From Dasyornis broadbenti (taxonomy: Eukaryota; Chordata; Aves; Passeriformes; Dasyornithidae), in contig VZRN01005010.1 in NCBI GenBank assembly GCA_013397935.1, positions 4,504,160 through 4,568,159 of the forward strand: 64,000 nt of DNA, written 5' to 3'. Below, piece after piece: positions 46,601-59,396 of this stretch (its first letter is position 1; each line of letters starts with the position of its first letter). A program made the position numbers and the translations under genes. The notes beneath the pieces were generated by a model. That model searched no databases, was not told where the DNA came from, and saw only the letters and a list, made by a program, of their open reading frames with translations.

Positions 46601-49600
46601 GTAAGTGGGAGAGGTATTCCTGTCACTTGACCTTTATCATGCACTGGCTACCCTTCCCCTTCAGTGGGAGAGGGCAGCCAAGCTTGCACCAAGACCCCAG
46701 CCTCTAAGGACTTGGGACTGCTTTGTCAACAAAGCTGGCACACAGAATATCAAAATCTACTCTCAGATACACCTCTATTGGTCACTCTGTTAAAAATCAC
46801 ACAGTAATGAAACTTAATCTTCCTGAGCTCCAAGAATATTGCCACGTCAGTGCCAGGCAGAGGAAGACAGCCCATGGAACAATGAAACACAGCATCTACA
46901 CAGCTGTACACATTGCAACTCAAGACAAATTAAAGACTGGAGGCTCACAGTCTGCCCCAGCATACAGGAATAAAAATTTCCAGGAGTCATCTGCGCTCTC
47001 CAGGTTGCATTGAAACTCTGAATTGTAATCTCACCTTAGGTCACAAGGGTGGGCTTTGTGTGGGATTTGCACTGTGTGGTTACAACTATCCAGCCCATAT
47101 TTGACAAAGTTTCACTCATTCTGTGATCTAGATTTGCAGTTTCCATGAAGATCAAACAGAATCTCTCAAGAAGTGATTCCAGGTTGGCACTTATTTCTGT
47201 CAATGCCTCATGTGACAGCATCAAGAAGATCTTACCCTGAAGGTTAAACTTTTAGTTCAAAATACACATTTCCTCCTCACTGCTGCTGTGAGAAGATTTC
47301 CTTTTTTTCCCATTGCTGTATCTCCAACATTTGTACAGATTTACATCCTGCCCCAATATATTTTTCAGTCTTATAGCTGTCAATGTGGATCAAGTTTAAT
47401 CTTTATAACAAGCTACTGTACACATGCCTGGAAACTATAGGCAACATGTGCTCAAGTCCACACCTGTGAAACAAAATGACTCCAAAGGTGTTTTCTTTTC
47501 CTTGTCACTTTTTGAGTGCTGTCCTTTAAGCTTTGGTAGAAGCTCTGCAATTTGTTATTGCTGTGGGAGGGAACTGTTTTTTTAATATGTTATAAATGCA
47601 CAGCTATCAGAAGTTTGAGCAGTGGAAAAGGAAGGGCTGCTCCTCTTTCCTATCTCAGGAACTACAGAGTCCCTCTATCGTGCCAAATTTTATCATTTTG
47701 CAGAGCAATGCAATAAATTTCTCACACTCAGCCATCTTATAAGGCAGCATTTGTATGGAGAATGGAAAATTAATAGCAAGCTCTCCCTCAGCTCAATAAA
47801 GGGTGTACACCTGTCTTTGATTTTGAAAAATTTCATTTTTATAAAAACTGGAACAATAGGAGAATATGATTATTTCTAAAGAGAATATTGTCAGCTAAGC
47901 ATCATAGGTAAAAGAAAATTGCAGGAGCAGAACTTAGACTTCTTGCTTAGAGTAATAAAGCATAATATAATAGCTTCAAACACCAAACACAGAAAGTGGT
48001 TTTAGTTATGTGAAGAAAAGGATGGTTGTGTCAAATTTAAAAAAAAAATATTAATTTTAGGATATCTCTGATCAGGGCTGTGGGTAAATCAATTATCAAA
48101 ATGAGATTTCATGTTAAGAGGACTAGTTTCACATCTGTCAATTACTGAGAAGAATAAATGGCTTGATACTGTGACCTTTCACTTCTGGTGTTCTACAGAT
48201 CCTGCACTAGACATAGAATCAGCTTCACTTACACATGAAATTCCAACAAATTCAGTGGAAATGTAAACAATGTTTGATTACTGTAGAGGAAAGACTCTTG
48301 TCACTCCTTTGAATCTGAATAAAAGTTTACATTCATTGAAAGTTAATACTATCCTAGATGATTTGGTTCATTATGGGAATTTATTATCATTATCCGTCAT
48401 TAAAAGTATCCAGTGGTATTTTCCAAATCTGAGAGTCATTTAGAAGCTCAAATTTCATTTATCTGAATCATGCTGATAAGAAGCCATAGACTCCTAAGGC
48501 CTTCAGATGGTTTTGAAAAGTGTAAGCAGACTAGTTTCTTCTGGATCTTAAATAAGTGCATTTTCACTAGCAAACATATAATTAAATAATTGATAGGTTT
48601 GACTTTCTCCTTGTTTCCTTCTTAAAGGGCATGGGGGAAAAAAAAGTTAATGAACCCTTCAATAATATTTTATTATAAAGGGTTATTTTCTTCAATATTT
48701 ATATAAATGCATATGCAATCAGAAATAGGTACAAAAATTTCAGGTGCAGCATACTGCAATCTATTGTCTGACTTCTCCTTTCTGCAATGTCATTTGAAAA
48801 AAATGTGATTACATTTTAAAAAAAATTATGACATTTAAAGAAAAGATTATTCTCACATTATATGACTATGTGAGTTCCACCAAAGCTGTGAGAACTTGCT
48901 CTGTTTTATCAAAATAATGTCACTGATGTCATTGAGGAGGGATGTCAGCTGCTCCAAGTTTAAAATTGCAACAGAGTCCACACTGGAATCTCGGTTTGGA
49001 CCCTATGAAAACGTTCCACTAAAAGGGGGTTTCCCTTGTGCAACCACAAGAGAAATGGCAGAAGAAGAAAGATTTTGTACAATCAGGACCTACCGTCATG
49101 TTTCCTGTTTGGGCTGCAAAATTTTGGCTTTCTTTTTCCCCACAAAAAAAGTGTCCAACTTCTACTTCCACATTCAAGTCCTACCTTGTATTTTGAAGTG
49201 AGGAAAAAAAAGGAACAAATCAATGGTACACAGAGGAAGTTTAGATGCTTTGTTGTCCTTCCTATCAGGGTGCTGCTGTAAAAATCAATTCCATGTTGCT
49301 TTCAGTTTCCCAAACTTACTCGGCTTAGCCAAGATCCCCTGGTAATAAGGATTCAAGATACAACATTGTCAGCCAGTCATTTTTTCATATAAGTTTCTTT
49401 GTTCCTTTCCAGCCAGGTCTGACAGAGTGGTTGGTGTGGGGTCAGTGAGCCCATGTGGGAAAGGTTTCAGCACATGCCTTTACCATACGTTAGAGGATAC
49501 AAAGAACAGACTCATGGAAATGAGAAGAGCAAGGGAAGTCCTTTAGAGAGAAGTCTGTGGTAAGCAAGAGTGTCTGGGTTATGCTATTCATTAACTACTT

Positions 49601-49956
49601 GTTTTGTGAAACATGGATTTGACCTGGCCCTTGTTTCCATATAAGCAATGTAGATCCTTCCCTGTTCTTTAGAGTTGGGCATTACTGCTTTGTCTTTTCT
49701 TGGATTAACTCAATATTTCATGTGCTATTAAAGGCGAGTCTCAAACAACAATGTGATGGGCTTCTGTATGCTTAACTAGGAATTGGCTTGAAATCAACAC
49801 TTGCAATACTCCTTCTCAAGGGCTTGTAACAAATGGCTAACACAGGTAATCACACAGCCTTTTCAAATCAAGATACTGTTCTACCCTAACACCAAGAGCA
49901 AAAAATACTACCAGCATGAAAGTTTTACAAGAGAAGCTAAGACAAAAGATAAAGCT

Positions 49957-49974
49957 AAAAAAAAAAAAAAAAAA
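49957..49974. repeat. Poly-A (18 nt)
   Basis: A homopolymer within an otherwise mixed sequence. Confidence 0.9.
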
Positions 49975-51129
49975 TCCACAGTCATGTTTTTATGTGAAAA
50001 CCAAGAAGAGCAGGGCCAGGCAGACTCTGCTTCCTCACATCCTAGAGCAAAGCCCAGCCCCGTCAGCAAGTCCTGTGTGAACCAGACCCGGACAGCTCTC
50101 TCCTCTCTCTCTCCCCACAGAATGGTTTAAAAAAAAAATAAAAAATATTTAGTGTCCTTTTGATCTCTTGGCTCCTTGCCTCGGCATGTCTTATGACTTC
50201 GGCCGGAACCTGGAAGAGCATCTTCCTAATTAATAGCTCAGGAATTATTTCAGACTGCCACCCACCAGGACTGTTTAGCTGGATGGATTGTGTGACCTTT
50301 CGGCTGCTTTTCTTCAGCCTCTTCCCAGGGTGCTGCAAGTGACCAGTTTGTGGTTGTGTCCACAGAAATCCTGCCTACCCCAGGCAACCCCTGTTCTATA
50401 GTGACCCTAAAAAAGGCCTACTAGGGCCTGCACCACCCAGCTTTTCCCATTCTTCAGACACCAGCAATGCCCCATTCCCTCTTAAATACTTTCTGTGGGG
50501 GGAGTAAACATCTCTGGTTTCAAGACCTCACAGATGAGCTCTTCCTAAGCCTCCTTTCCCAACCTTTCAGACCATTACAACTGTGTCTGCTTCTAGTAAA
50601 GTGCTTTCACATACAACATTGCTTATAAAACATGCTGTTAACATTTATTTGTAAGGTCTGTATACAAACATGTGAAGAGGATTCACAGACTGACACAAAC
50701 CAGAAAACAATGCCCCTATGCATAACTTTGTTGCCAACACTTTTAGATGAAAACTGATTTTGATAATCTCTGGGTTTTCTTGTTGTCCATCGTATCTGTA
50801 AGGACCCTCACTTTTAAAATTATGGAAAATTGTTTGCCAAAGCACAAGCCCTTTTAAGGTATTTTTAATGGATCATCCAAAGAATAAGACATCTAAAACA
50901 ATTAGTCACTCTGAAAAAATCTTGACCATTTATGTAACCTTATTTTTCTAGTTGTGAATAATTGACCAATCTTGTGAACCCACACACTCAAATTTACGGC
51001 ATTTCTTTGCAGGTTTGTCTGTCTGTCTGCCTGTCACATGACAGCTTGGGAATGCTGCATTTGCTTGATTAAAAATGTTAGAGACTATTCCAGATGCTCC
51101 CAGCCAAGGAAAACCGGCACAAGAGTAAT

Positions 51130-51195
51130 GGGGAACACAAAGAACCTTCGTCATTTGCTTTGTGCTTCCACCGCTCCCTCTCAGGTCAAAGGTTT
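51130..51195. promoter_or_regulatory. Cluster of TCF/SOX-like and nuclear-receptor-like motifs
   Basis: CACAAAG at 51136-51142 and its inverted copy CTTTGTG at 51158-51164 lie 15 bases apart. AGGTCAAAGG follows at 51183-51192, which fits both a TCF core (TCAAAG) and a direct-repeat-1 nuclear receptor site. Such clustering is suggestive of an enhancer but also expected by chance at this length. Conservation was not testable. Confidence 0.2.
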
Positions 51196-54100
51196 GGCTG
51201 ACAACATTCATTAGAGCTTTCTGAAATAACAGTATCACTCCCTCTTCTCCTTCCATCCCATCTTTTCAATAGAGCTTATTATGCAGTCCCCCAAAAAACA
51301 CTTTCCGAAATAATGGGAGGAAGGATGTGGAAGGGAAGAGACAGAAATGAAGGCCTTCACAGGATGACGCTGTGGGACACAAGTAGTGGAATGAGTACCC
51401 ACAGTACATATCTCTCTATGAAAGCATGATTAATGGTGTAATGGAGATGGAAAGGCCTGGAAAAGGGAAGTGTGGGGGAGGATTCGGAGAGAAGAGTAAC
51501 TGTGGGATGAAAGTCTCCAGATCTGGAGGTAAATATTGAAATAACACACATATTTTAAGGAGTTCTGAAAGCTTCCTTCAAAAGTCAGGTCAAAACTGAC
51601 AGCTTAGAGGACTTGATACTCAAATGTTGGAAGCAAGGGCCAGTATTAATAGTTTTGGGACACAATTATACTTCCATGCTATTTGCAAGTTAAAAAAGAG
51701 TAAGCATCACATGAAGACCTACCTAATGTTTAAGTTCATGGCTTTTTTTTCCCAGTCACCCCAGCAAAACCACATTTAGCCCTGGGTCCTGATCCAGAGA
51801 GTTTTGACTTTGCAGGGGTCTTTCAAGAGTGGGATAAATTTCTTCTCAGCCATAAGCTTACCACCTTCAGCAAAGAACCAAGAATATTTGCGGCCAACAT
51901 TGTTTTACCCCCTAGTGGAAGACAACGTTCAGTTTGTCATTACACATTTAGTCTAGGATACCAAATTAGCCCAGTGTAGAAAACAGAGATGCATACTTGA
52001 CTTTTACATGTTTAATAAATGCTCTGAAGAAAACTTTCCTAAGGTCTACACTACACAGAAGCCTACAGAATACAAAACAACCTGATGGAGATGATGACTA
52101 CATGCCTCCACTGATTATGTTTCCAAACCTTAGAACACTGTGTACATGTGAAAAGCTGATGGACATTCTTGACATTTTGATATGGCAAAACAGAAAACAT
52201 ACAGATGAACTTTCCATAAATACTGTGCAAGTCTCTGTTTTGTCCACACAAATCTGATAAGTTTGTGCACAACGAAAAAGTTGCAATGCTGCAAGCTGAA
52301 TCATGCAATCAGAGTTTCACAAGTGGATGGTTTTATTGACATGCTTGGAAGATAAATTGGAGACATGGGCTTTAAACGTTTGTCTCTCTAGCCCAATCCC
52401 AAGATGCTTTGTGGTTACACAGGTAAGCATAATGATTAACTTTGTAAGTATTCGCATCCTGTTGCAGTATCCTGAAGAAATGTAAGATCCGTCTCTTTAG
52501 CACTACTGGTATTGAAAAGGATAGTATGAAACCTACTAAATAAGCAACAATAAAGTCATTAGCTCTGAAATTTTGATTTCTACCATTTAACAAACTACTA
52601 TTACTAGCTTTAAAAAATAAATTGTCTAATAAAGCATTATCCTCTTCTAAGATATTACCAACACTCATTAGATCTCCTTTCTTGAAATGAGTATTCTAAC
52701 TGAGCACAGCGTTACACATACCAAGCACACTCTTGATTTCAGCTCTCTGGACCTGCCCTATCTCCATGGCACAAACTGATCATTCCCGCTGTGCAGTGCA
52801 TTGCAAGAAGGTGCATGCTAACCCAGGTAAACACAAGACACCTGACACAACAGATGCCTAACACAGAGAAACTCTGATGTCTCCTCAGCACTCCAATTCC
52901 AGGTTGGCTAGCAGCCTGGAGGAGCCCTAAGATTCACAGGGCAGCAAAAGATGGGCTTGAAGAATGCTTTTAATGTGTTTGGCCTAATACTAGAATTTTT
53001 TTCCATGCTGCAGTCCTGCTTGAAACAGGAGGGTGGTTTTGGGTGGTAGGTGTGTCTATCACATACAAGTGTACACTAAAGCAGCAGACTGCTTTAACTT
53101 ACATTCTCCTCTTTTCTGCAGGTCTAACACCTCTACTGAACTGTTTTTGTCAGATTATCCTCCTGACATATGCCTGGCAGCTCCTCTTTTGGCTGGCTTC
53201 ACCAACCATCCTTCCCCATCTCTTTTTTCTAAACTCTAAATACATTCAGATGCTTTCCTGCACTCAGATTAATTTTTGAGCACTTCAGCCTGTGTATTTC
53301 ACCTTCCATAATTCAAATGAGGATCTCACCTCAGATATTATCTGCTGCTTTTAAACTTGGCATTGTATTACTAACACAGCTTATTAATGGAGACTTTCTA
53401 AAAACAGTAACTACTGGTGCCTGCAGTTGGAGCTCTGAGGTCTCAGTGCTCTTGGAAACCAGGCCACCCTGCCCCAGATGAAGAAGTTAAATTAATGCTC
53501 AGAATTCGAAAAGCAGGCTTGAGTCCTCTTCACACCAGTGACCTCCGCTTTGAATGAAGGAATCATCAGTCTCCTGGGCTGCTGAAAGCATCAACTCTCA
53601 GTTCTGGTGGACTTGAGACTCACATGGGGCTGTCTTTGGATTCTAGGATAGGATGAGTTCAGATGGAAACATTTTGTGTGCTGTCAGCCTCTATGTTAGT
53701 ACTGCAAGTAATGCAATGAATCTCTCTTAGCTTTTCCTTTAACTGACCACCCATTTGCACATAACTTATAGCACCATAAAAAACTTAGAGAGTTTCAGCC
53801 CTCTTGGTTATATTTGTCTTTTTCCCCAATGGTCAGAAGACTCAAAAATCACAGGAAAGATAGACACAAGCATCTTGATATTACAGACCTCAGTTAAAGC
53901 TCCAGGCTGGGATTTAGACAGTATATTATGCTTGAATCCCACTGAAATGGGAACAGAGTATTTCACTCTCTTAAAGCACACAACCCCTTTTTCAAAAGAT
54001 GATGAAATCAAAGATGATAATAGTTTTTAGAAGTCTCATTTCTTCCCAAAACAGTGTTAACAATGATACCATGATGCTGCCATGGCTAAAGATTCAAGAA

Positions 54101-54278
54101 AATCAATGTTAACTTTAAACTGCCATTGTTGTCACTCCAAGCCCTTAATTTTTCCAGTCACACTGGTTTGACACATTGGGAAGAGCTGTTCCAACTGACA
54201 AAGCCACTGCTGACATTTAAGCAGCCAATAATACTTTTACTGTTATAATAATACTGATAATACTTTTGCTTCTGACAG

Positions 54279-54658
54279 GCTGAGAGAGTTGGGGCTGTTG
54301 TTGAGGAGGCTCTGTGGGGGACCTTACAGCAGCCTTCCAGTAGCCAAAGGGGGCTTACAAGAAGGCTGGACAGCGACCTTTCCTACAAGGGCATGTTGTG
54401 ATAGGAAAAGGGTAATGGCTTTAAGCCGAAGGAGGATAAATTGAGATTAGGTATTAGGAAGGAATTCTTTACCGTGAGGCACTGGAACAGGTTGCCCAGA
54501 AAAGTTGTGGATGCCTCATTCCTGGAAGCATTTAATGCCAGGTTGGATGGGGCTTTGAACAACCTGGTGTAGTGGATGCTGTCCCTGCCATGTAGGGAGT
54601 TGGAACTAGATGGTCTTTAAAGTCACTTCCAACCAAAACCATACAAGGATTCTATGAT
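54279..54658 (+). mobile_element. CR1 LINE, 3' end (380 bp)
   Basis: Well-preserved CR1 3' region in sense orientation. It reads GGCTGAGAGAGTTGGGGCTG, then GACCTTACAGCAGCCTTCCA, GGCACTGGAACAGGTTGCCC, GTTGGATGGGGCTTTGA, GAGTTGGAACTAGATGGTC and the terminal ATTCTATGA. It is the most easily read of the short copies, so perhaps younger than those at 2.1 and 25.5 kb. It is non-coding. Confidence 0.96.
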
Positions 54659-55260
54659 CACCACTGATGCTTTCATCCTATTCCTTTCAGGCTAAAGAGC
54701 CCATATGCAAATTTTACAATTTCATTTCTACATCTTTACAATTTCCTCCATTCAACACTTAGTCCAGCCAGTGGGGGAAGGTGAAAACCTAATGTAGGAT
54801 TCTTGCTTAGCTGAGGCCAACACATAACCTACAATTTTAGATTCAAGCAACAGCAGTAAACAGCCATCATGGACAGGAATGATTATATAACAGACTGATG
54901 AGTTCAGGATGAGGGGAGAGGAACTTTCCTTCATAATGGAAAATGAACTCAGAAAAGGTGGAAATTTTACAAGGAGACATTAAAATGCGAAATGAATACC
55001 CTTTGGTTCTTTGCCTCAGAACTCATCCTCTCCAGGCTTTGTTCGGCAGATAGGAAGTAGGAAACAAAAATGAAAATATTTCTGGCATGAACAGAGAGTT
55101 AAGTGAAAAAAGGCAGGGGAGGGGGGCAGCATTACTGCTAAAAGTCCATATTTCCACATCTGCTTTCAATTATACTTATGTCAAGTCACTTTATTATTTG
55201 ACTAAACCAATCCAAGGAATTAAGCTTTTGTCAGATGCCTTGAAATGTCATTAAGTGTTC

Positions 55261-55287
55261 ATACACAAACACACACATACACACAAA
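55261..55287. repeat. CA-rich microsatellite
   Basis: Imperfect (CA)n: ATACACAAACACACACATAC followed by ACACAAA. Confidence 0.85.
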
Positions 55288-56110
55288 TAAAGTCATGTTT
55301 TCCATCCAATATAAACGTGATTACAATGCTGAAGGAGAACAGGAGGAGAGAGATGTTACCAACTTGCAAACCCCTAGTTCCCATTCTCCTGACAGCTTTG
55401 TCCTCTCACATAAGGCCAAAGCCAGGGTGAGGTCCCCCTTTCTCCAGTACAACCTAGGAGCTAGGACCAGCAGGAGGAGGAAATGGGGAAGCAAGCACTG
55501 CCCGGAAAAGCCTGAGAAGGAGGAGGGGAGAAGTGTCCATTTACAAGTTATAATTTTGTCAACAGGCCAAATTTGGTTTTAAATTAAATATTAGCAATAA
55601 ACTCAGAGAGAAAAGATTTCCAAAATGCATGACAAAGGAAGTGCTGGGAGCATATGTCTTTTCAACAACTCAACAGATGTCTTTCCCTCCCAGTTCTCCC
55701 AGCCCATCCATTTAAGGTTCTCTATACTTTTAAGAGCTGGAGCCTTCAGACTGCTGTTTGTAGATTAGCTTCAGAAGAAATCCCTATAGACCTTCTGATG
55801 CTTTTACACAACCCGAGGTATGGCTTTGGTGGAAGGAGTGGAAGTGTTCAAAACATTCTGAAAAAATAAAAAGATCCAGTGGATGTGCATCTCACTGGAA
55901 ACCCCAAAAGGGGGATTTGACATCAAGGGTCAGCTAGTCACTTAAAAAAAATTAGGAAAATAAAAAAACAGAAAAAATATTGCCTCTGATCACTTAATTT
56001 GTGGCTCATTTTAGAAAACAGCATTGCTTTACTGCTCAACAGGATTGTGATCTCATGATAACAGCTGAGGAAATAAAATCTCTGTTTCTTTTGGCATTTT
56101 CTCATTTCAG

Positions 56111-56204
56111 GATCTGCAGGCTTGGTGATGTTTTTCACTCTTCATGCTGATATTACTGCAGACAATTCTCTGACTTTTCAGTATCTTATCAAAGTGGCAG
56201 CCTG
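56111..56204 (+). other. Candidate 94-nt exon (plus)
   Basis: A long pyrimidine-rich acceptor (TTCTTTTGGCATTTTCTCAT then TTCAG) precedes 56111, and a consensus donor (CCTG|GTGAGT) follows 56204. One of three frames is open throughout (30 codons, starting SAGLVMFFTLHAD and ending YLIKVAA). The exon would begin and end within codons. It is phase-compatible with the open frame of the candidate at 46546-46600. I do not recognise the peptide, and one open frame in three over 30 codons is not strong evidence. Confidence 0.22.
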
Positions 56205-56991
56205 GTGAGTCCACCACTGTCACCTATTTGGGCCATAAAGTATAATCCTGAAGATTTTCCTTCTGTTCTACAGACTCTCCCATGCAAACTTTTGCTTCAA
56301 GAATTTTTGACAGAATAAGGTCATGAGCAGTTCTTTCTTGAATGACAGTCAATGGTTTGCAAAATGAGACTTCTCAACAGTCAGACAGCTTTCTTTTATA
56401 CATTTGTATGTAATCTATTTTGTTCTCCTTGTAAGTATAGGCTGAAAACCTTCTTATACTTCTAATATAACCCTAGGTCCCACATCCCAGTCTTTTTTCC
56501 CTCGATTCCATGTGCCAGCTTCAGATACCATGGTGCTCATGCTTGTATTTTTCCTGCCTTTCCACGGTGACCCATGACCATTTTCCTTTTTATATCCTAA
56601 GTAGCATACATGAACTCCAGGCTTTCACAGACATGTTTATGACAGCAAATTGATGATTGCACTGCACGTGGAACACTGGGGTTAATCACAAGCAGTAAAA
56701 TACAAATCTCAGCACTTTAGGGGGAAAAATGGGCAAATTCAGGGGACATGACAAAAAATAAGGAGATGGACATTGTTTTAATATGCATCTAATTTCATTA
56801 AGAAGAGGAGCATTCAAATCTAAGATTTTAGAAATTAATAGAACGAGTAGTTGCTTCTTGTTTGGTTGGGTTTTTCAAGTACTAAACAGGGAGGTGAGTA
56901 GACCTATCCCAAAATACATCCTTAAATAACACGTTTCTCTCAAAATCCAAGTTCCTCCAACTCAGGACCTAAACAAGGACTTCAAAATTAC

Positions 56992-57078
56992 CTGTCAGTT
57001 CTTGTAAAACCTGGCTCTGGATCATGGTCTGTAAAGTGGGCTGTCTATGCAGACGTGCTTTGAGGTCTTCCAGGAAGA
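56992..57078 (-). other. Candidate 87-nt exon (minus)
   Basis: On the minus strand a modest acceptor (GATGAACCTTTCCAG) opens into a frame reading FLEDLKARLHRQPTLQTM and continuing to QVLQELT. It then meets a donor, TGACAG|GTAATT. The composition (charged and leucine-rich, heptad-like) looks protein-like. The other two frames contain stops, as does the same frame just upstream of the acceptor. No family was recognised. Confidence 0.22.
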
Positions 57079-59340
57079 CTGGAAAGGTTCATCCAACTTC
57101 GTGAAAAACGTCAGTCCAACGGGATGATTTGTACTTTCTCAACAAAACTCCAAATGGAAGAGGAGCTTCCCTTTGAAAGATTTCAATTAGTCAGGAGACA
57201 CTGAACTTCAGAAACCTGTTGCAGTTCAGCAATCCACCCAATTTTGCTGATTGGAAACATATAGAAGAAATACATTTCTTTCCACTTTGCGACTTTTCAT
57301 ATATCCCATCCCTAATTTCATCGCATGTTCTTATTTTTAAATACTTAAAGAGGCTGCAAACTTGTCAGGATAGAGAAGTATCTGCAGTGTGCTAGAAACT
57401 GTCCACACAAAACATTCAGACACTAATAGAAGAGCAACAAGTGATTGTTTTATTAAAAATTACAAAAGATATCTGAAGTGGGAGACCAGGAATTACTTAG
57501 ACACATGGAACAATTGGAAGTCTTTTACCATACTTGAGATGCTTGTGCGTTGCATAAGGCTTTCTCTGGTTACAAATACTGTTGTTTTTGACTGGAAGAA
57601 GAGAGGAGGAGGTAGCAATTTCCAGTGTGCTCTTGCTGATTGTGCTCACACCATTTGTCTCTTTTGACTACTGCATAAACAATGGTTGAAAGCAAAAACA
57701 CAGATCAGGGGTAGATTTGAGACACTTGATTCCAAGGTGCCTCTGCATGCTCAGGCTGCAAGCACCAGAATACAAAAAAATACTCAGAGAAGCTACTTGA
57801 ACACTAAGAGAGGAAAGCAAGATGAAGCAAGAGGGAGAGTGGGGAAATGCCACACAAAAATACCATCAGGCATAGAGTGCAGCAACAGAAGCCCTGGGTG
57901 GAAACACGGTCTGTAATTGTTGAGCAATGTGGCACCAAGGCTTTCTCTGGGACCAAACAAACTGAAGCTGGGTGGTGGGGGGCAGAGGGGGAAATCTGTT
58001 TGTGGGTTGCATTCCTGCAGTAATAAAGTCATGACTCACTGAATGACTGACAAATTTATAAATTAAATGGTGGTATAGCGAGTTATCTCACACCTACCTT
58101 GGAATGTAGTCAGGAGGAAGAATGTTTTTGAAGGGATGAAAAAATAGTCATTGCATAACTAGAACTAATGGGGAATTAAGTCTCAGTAAACACTCATGGT
58201 GTATACTTCTGAGTTTTGGTATCACGTCGCATACAATATCACATTCGCTCAGGAGTAAGTGCAGGGTAAGATGGTTCCAAAACTCCTCCTATCACAGCAA
58301 GGATTAGTGCTCTTGCTTTACAAAGCAAAATTTATTCAGCAAGGCCAAAACCAGTTGAATTCAAGGACTTGCATGAATTCTGCACTGCTGGAGAAGACTC
58401 AGTCTTTAACTGAAATAAAGTGCTGCTGCTCCACTACACAAATGCAGCACTGCTACCCTATTCCAAGTGAGGATGTGGCCCATTCCCCTGCTGGGTCACA
58501 CCAGGAAAGCCTGGAGATTAGTCTTTTTCAGGGACCGAAGCATGGCAGATGAGCAGGAACAGAACGAACACAACTTAGGTGGATGTAACCCTTCTCTTTT
58601 CTTTTAATCTCTAGCTCTTTGAGCCAAAATTACAGGGTGATGATGATCCAGGAAAAAAGATAAAGTGGGAAGAGGACATTTGGAGGGGCTGTCAGGAAAG
58701 AAATGTTTGCACAGGATACAGCTGATGTTTTAGAGGTGGCTCAACACAGCTAGACTTCTATTAGACAGGAAAAATATAAGCATGCTGACCTTTTAAAGCT
58801 ACTTGCCAGCATATTGAAAATGGGTGAGTTTGTGCAGTGAATTCTCTAGCTCCTAGCCCTGCTAACTAAACAGTGATGTGAAAATGGGCCAAGAAGTGGG
58901 ATGCTGAAGAACTGTGAAGACAGTTTGAGAGTAAAATGCAAAATAAAATGAAAACCTAAAAATGCAGGCAGCACCCTATTTTTAGAAAATGAACATATTC
59001 CCTCACACCCGTAACACACAGGCAGATCGAAGAAACCCAGTGGTCCCAAATCATTCTTGGTAACAATTTTGCAGCCATGACTATTTACATACAAATGAAT
59101 TGGCAGAAGTGATTTTCCATGTTGTTCTTCCTAAGCTGCTCTAGTCCCACGAGGATGAATAAGGTTTTTCTCTTAAAGAAAGTAAGTCATTTGACAAGAG
59201 GGGCAGCAGAAGCTACCAGTCTGTTATAATATCTGGAGCAACCCATCTTATTTACTTCCCTAGCATGATGACCACTGCATGCACTGGCAGCGTGCCTGTC
59301 ATGACTCCAACCTTAGCAAGGACCACACCAGGAGACACTT

Positions 59341-59396
59341 CTCTTCTGTATTTTTATGGTCTCCTTCTCTTCTGTATTTTTATGGTCTCCTTCTCT
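59341..59396. repeat. 26-bp exact tandem repeat
   Basis: CTCTTCTGTATTTTTATGGT followed by CTCCTT is repeated exactly at 59341-59366 and 59367-59392, and a third copy begins. Exact identity implies a recent slippage event or an active minisatellite. Confidence 0.93.

Larger units (their letters stand above)
34652..54278. other. Long stretch without an established gene
   Basis: About 19.6 kb without a convincing gene. Simple repeats, the tandem duplications and the exon-like candidates listed separately are the only structured elements I could support. Open frames stay below about 120 codons and lack domains. GC-richer islands at 42850-43000 and 50000-50340 carry no recognisable exon. Confidence 0.45.

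Noticed and set aside
52372..52668. 98-codon minus-strand frame with a hydrophobic segment (VAYLVGFILSFSIPVV)
   Set aside because: A single hydrophobic stretch in AT-rich DNA is expected by chance, and no family or gene context supports it.
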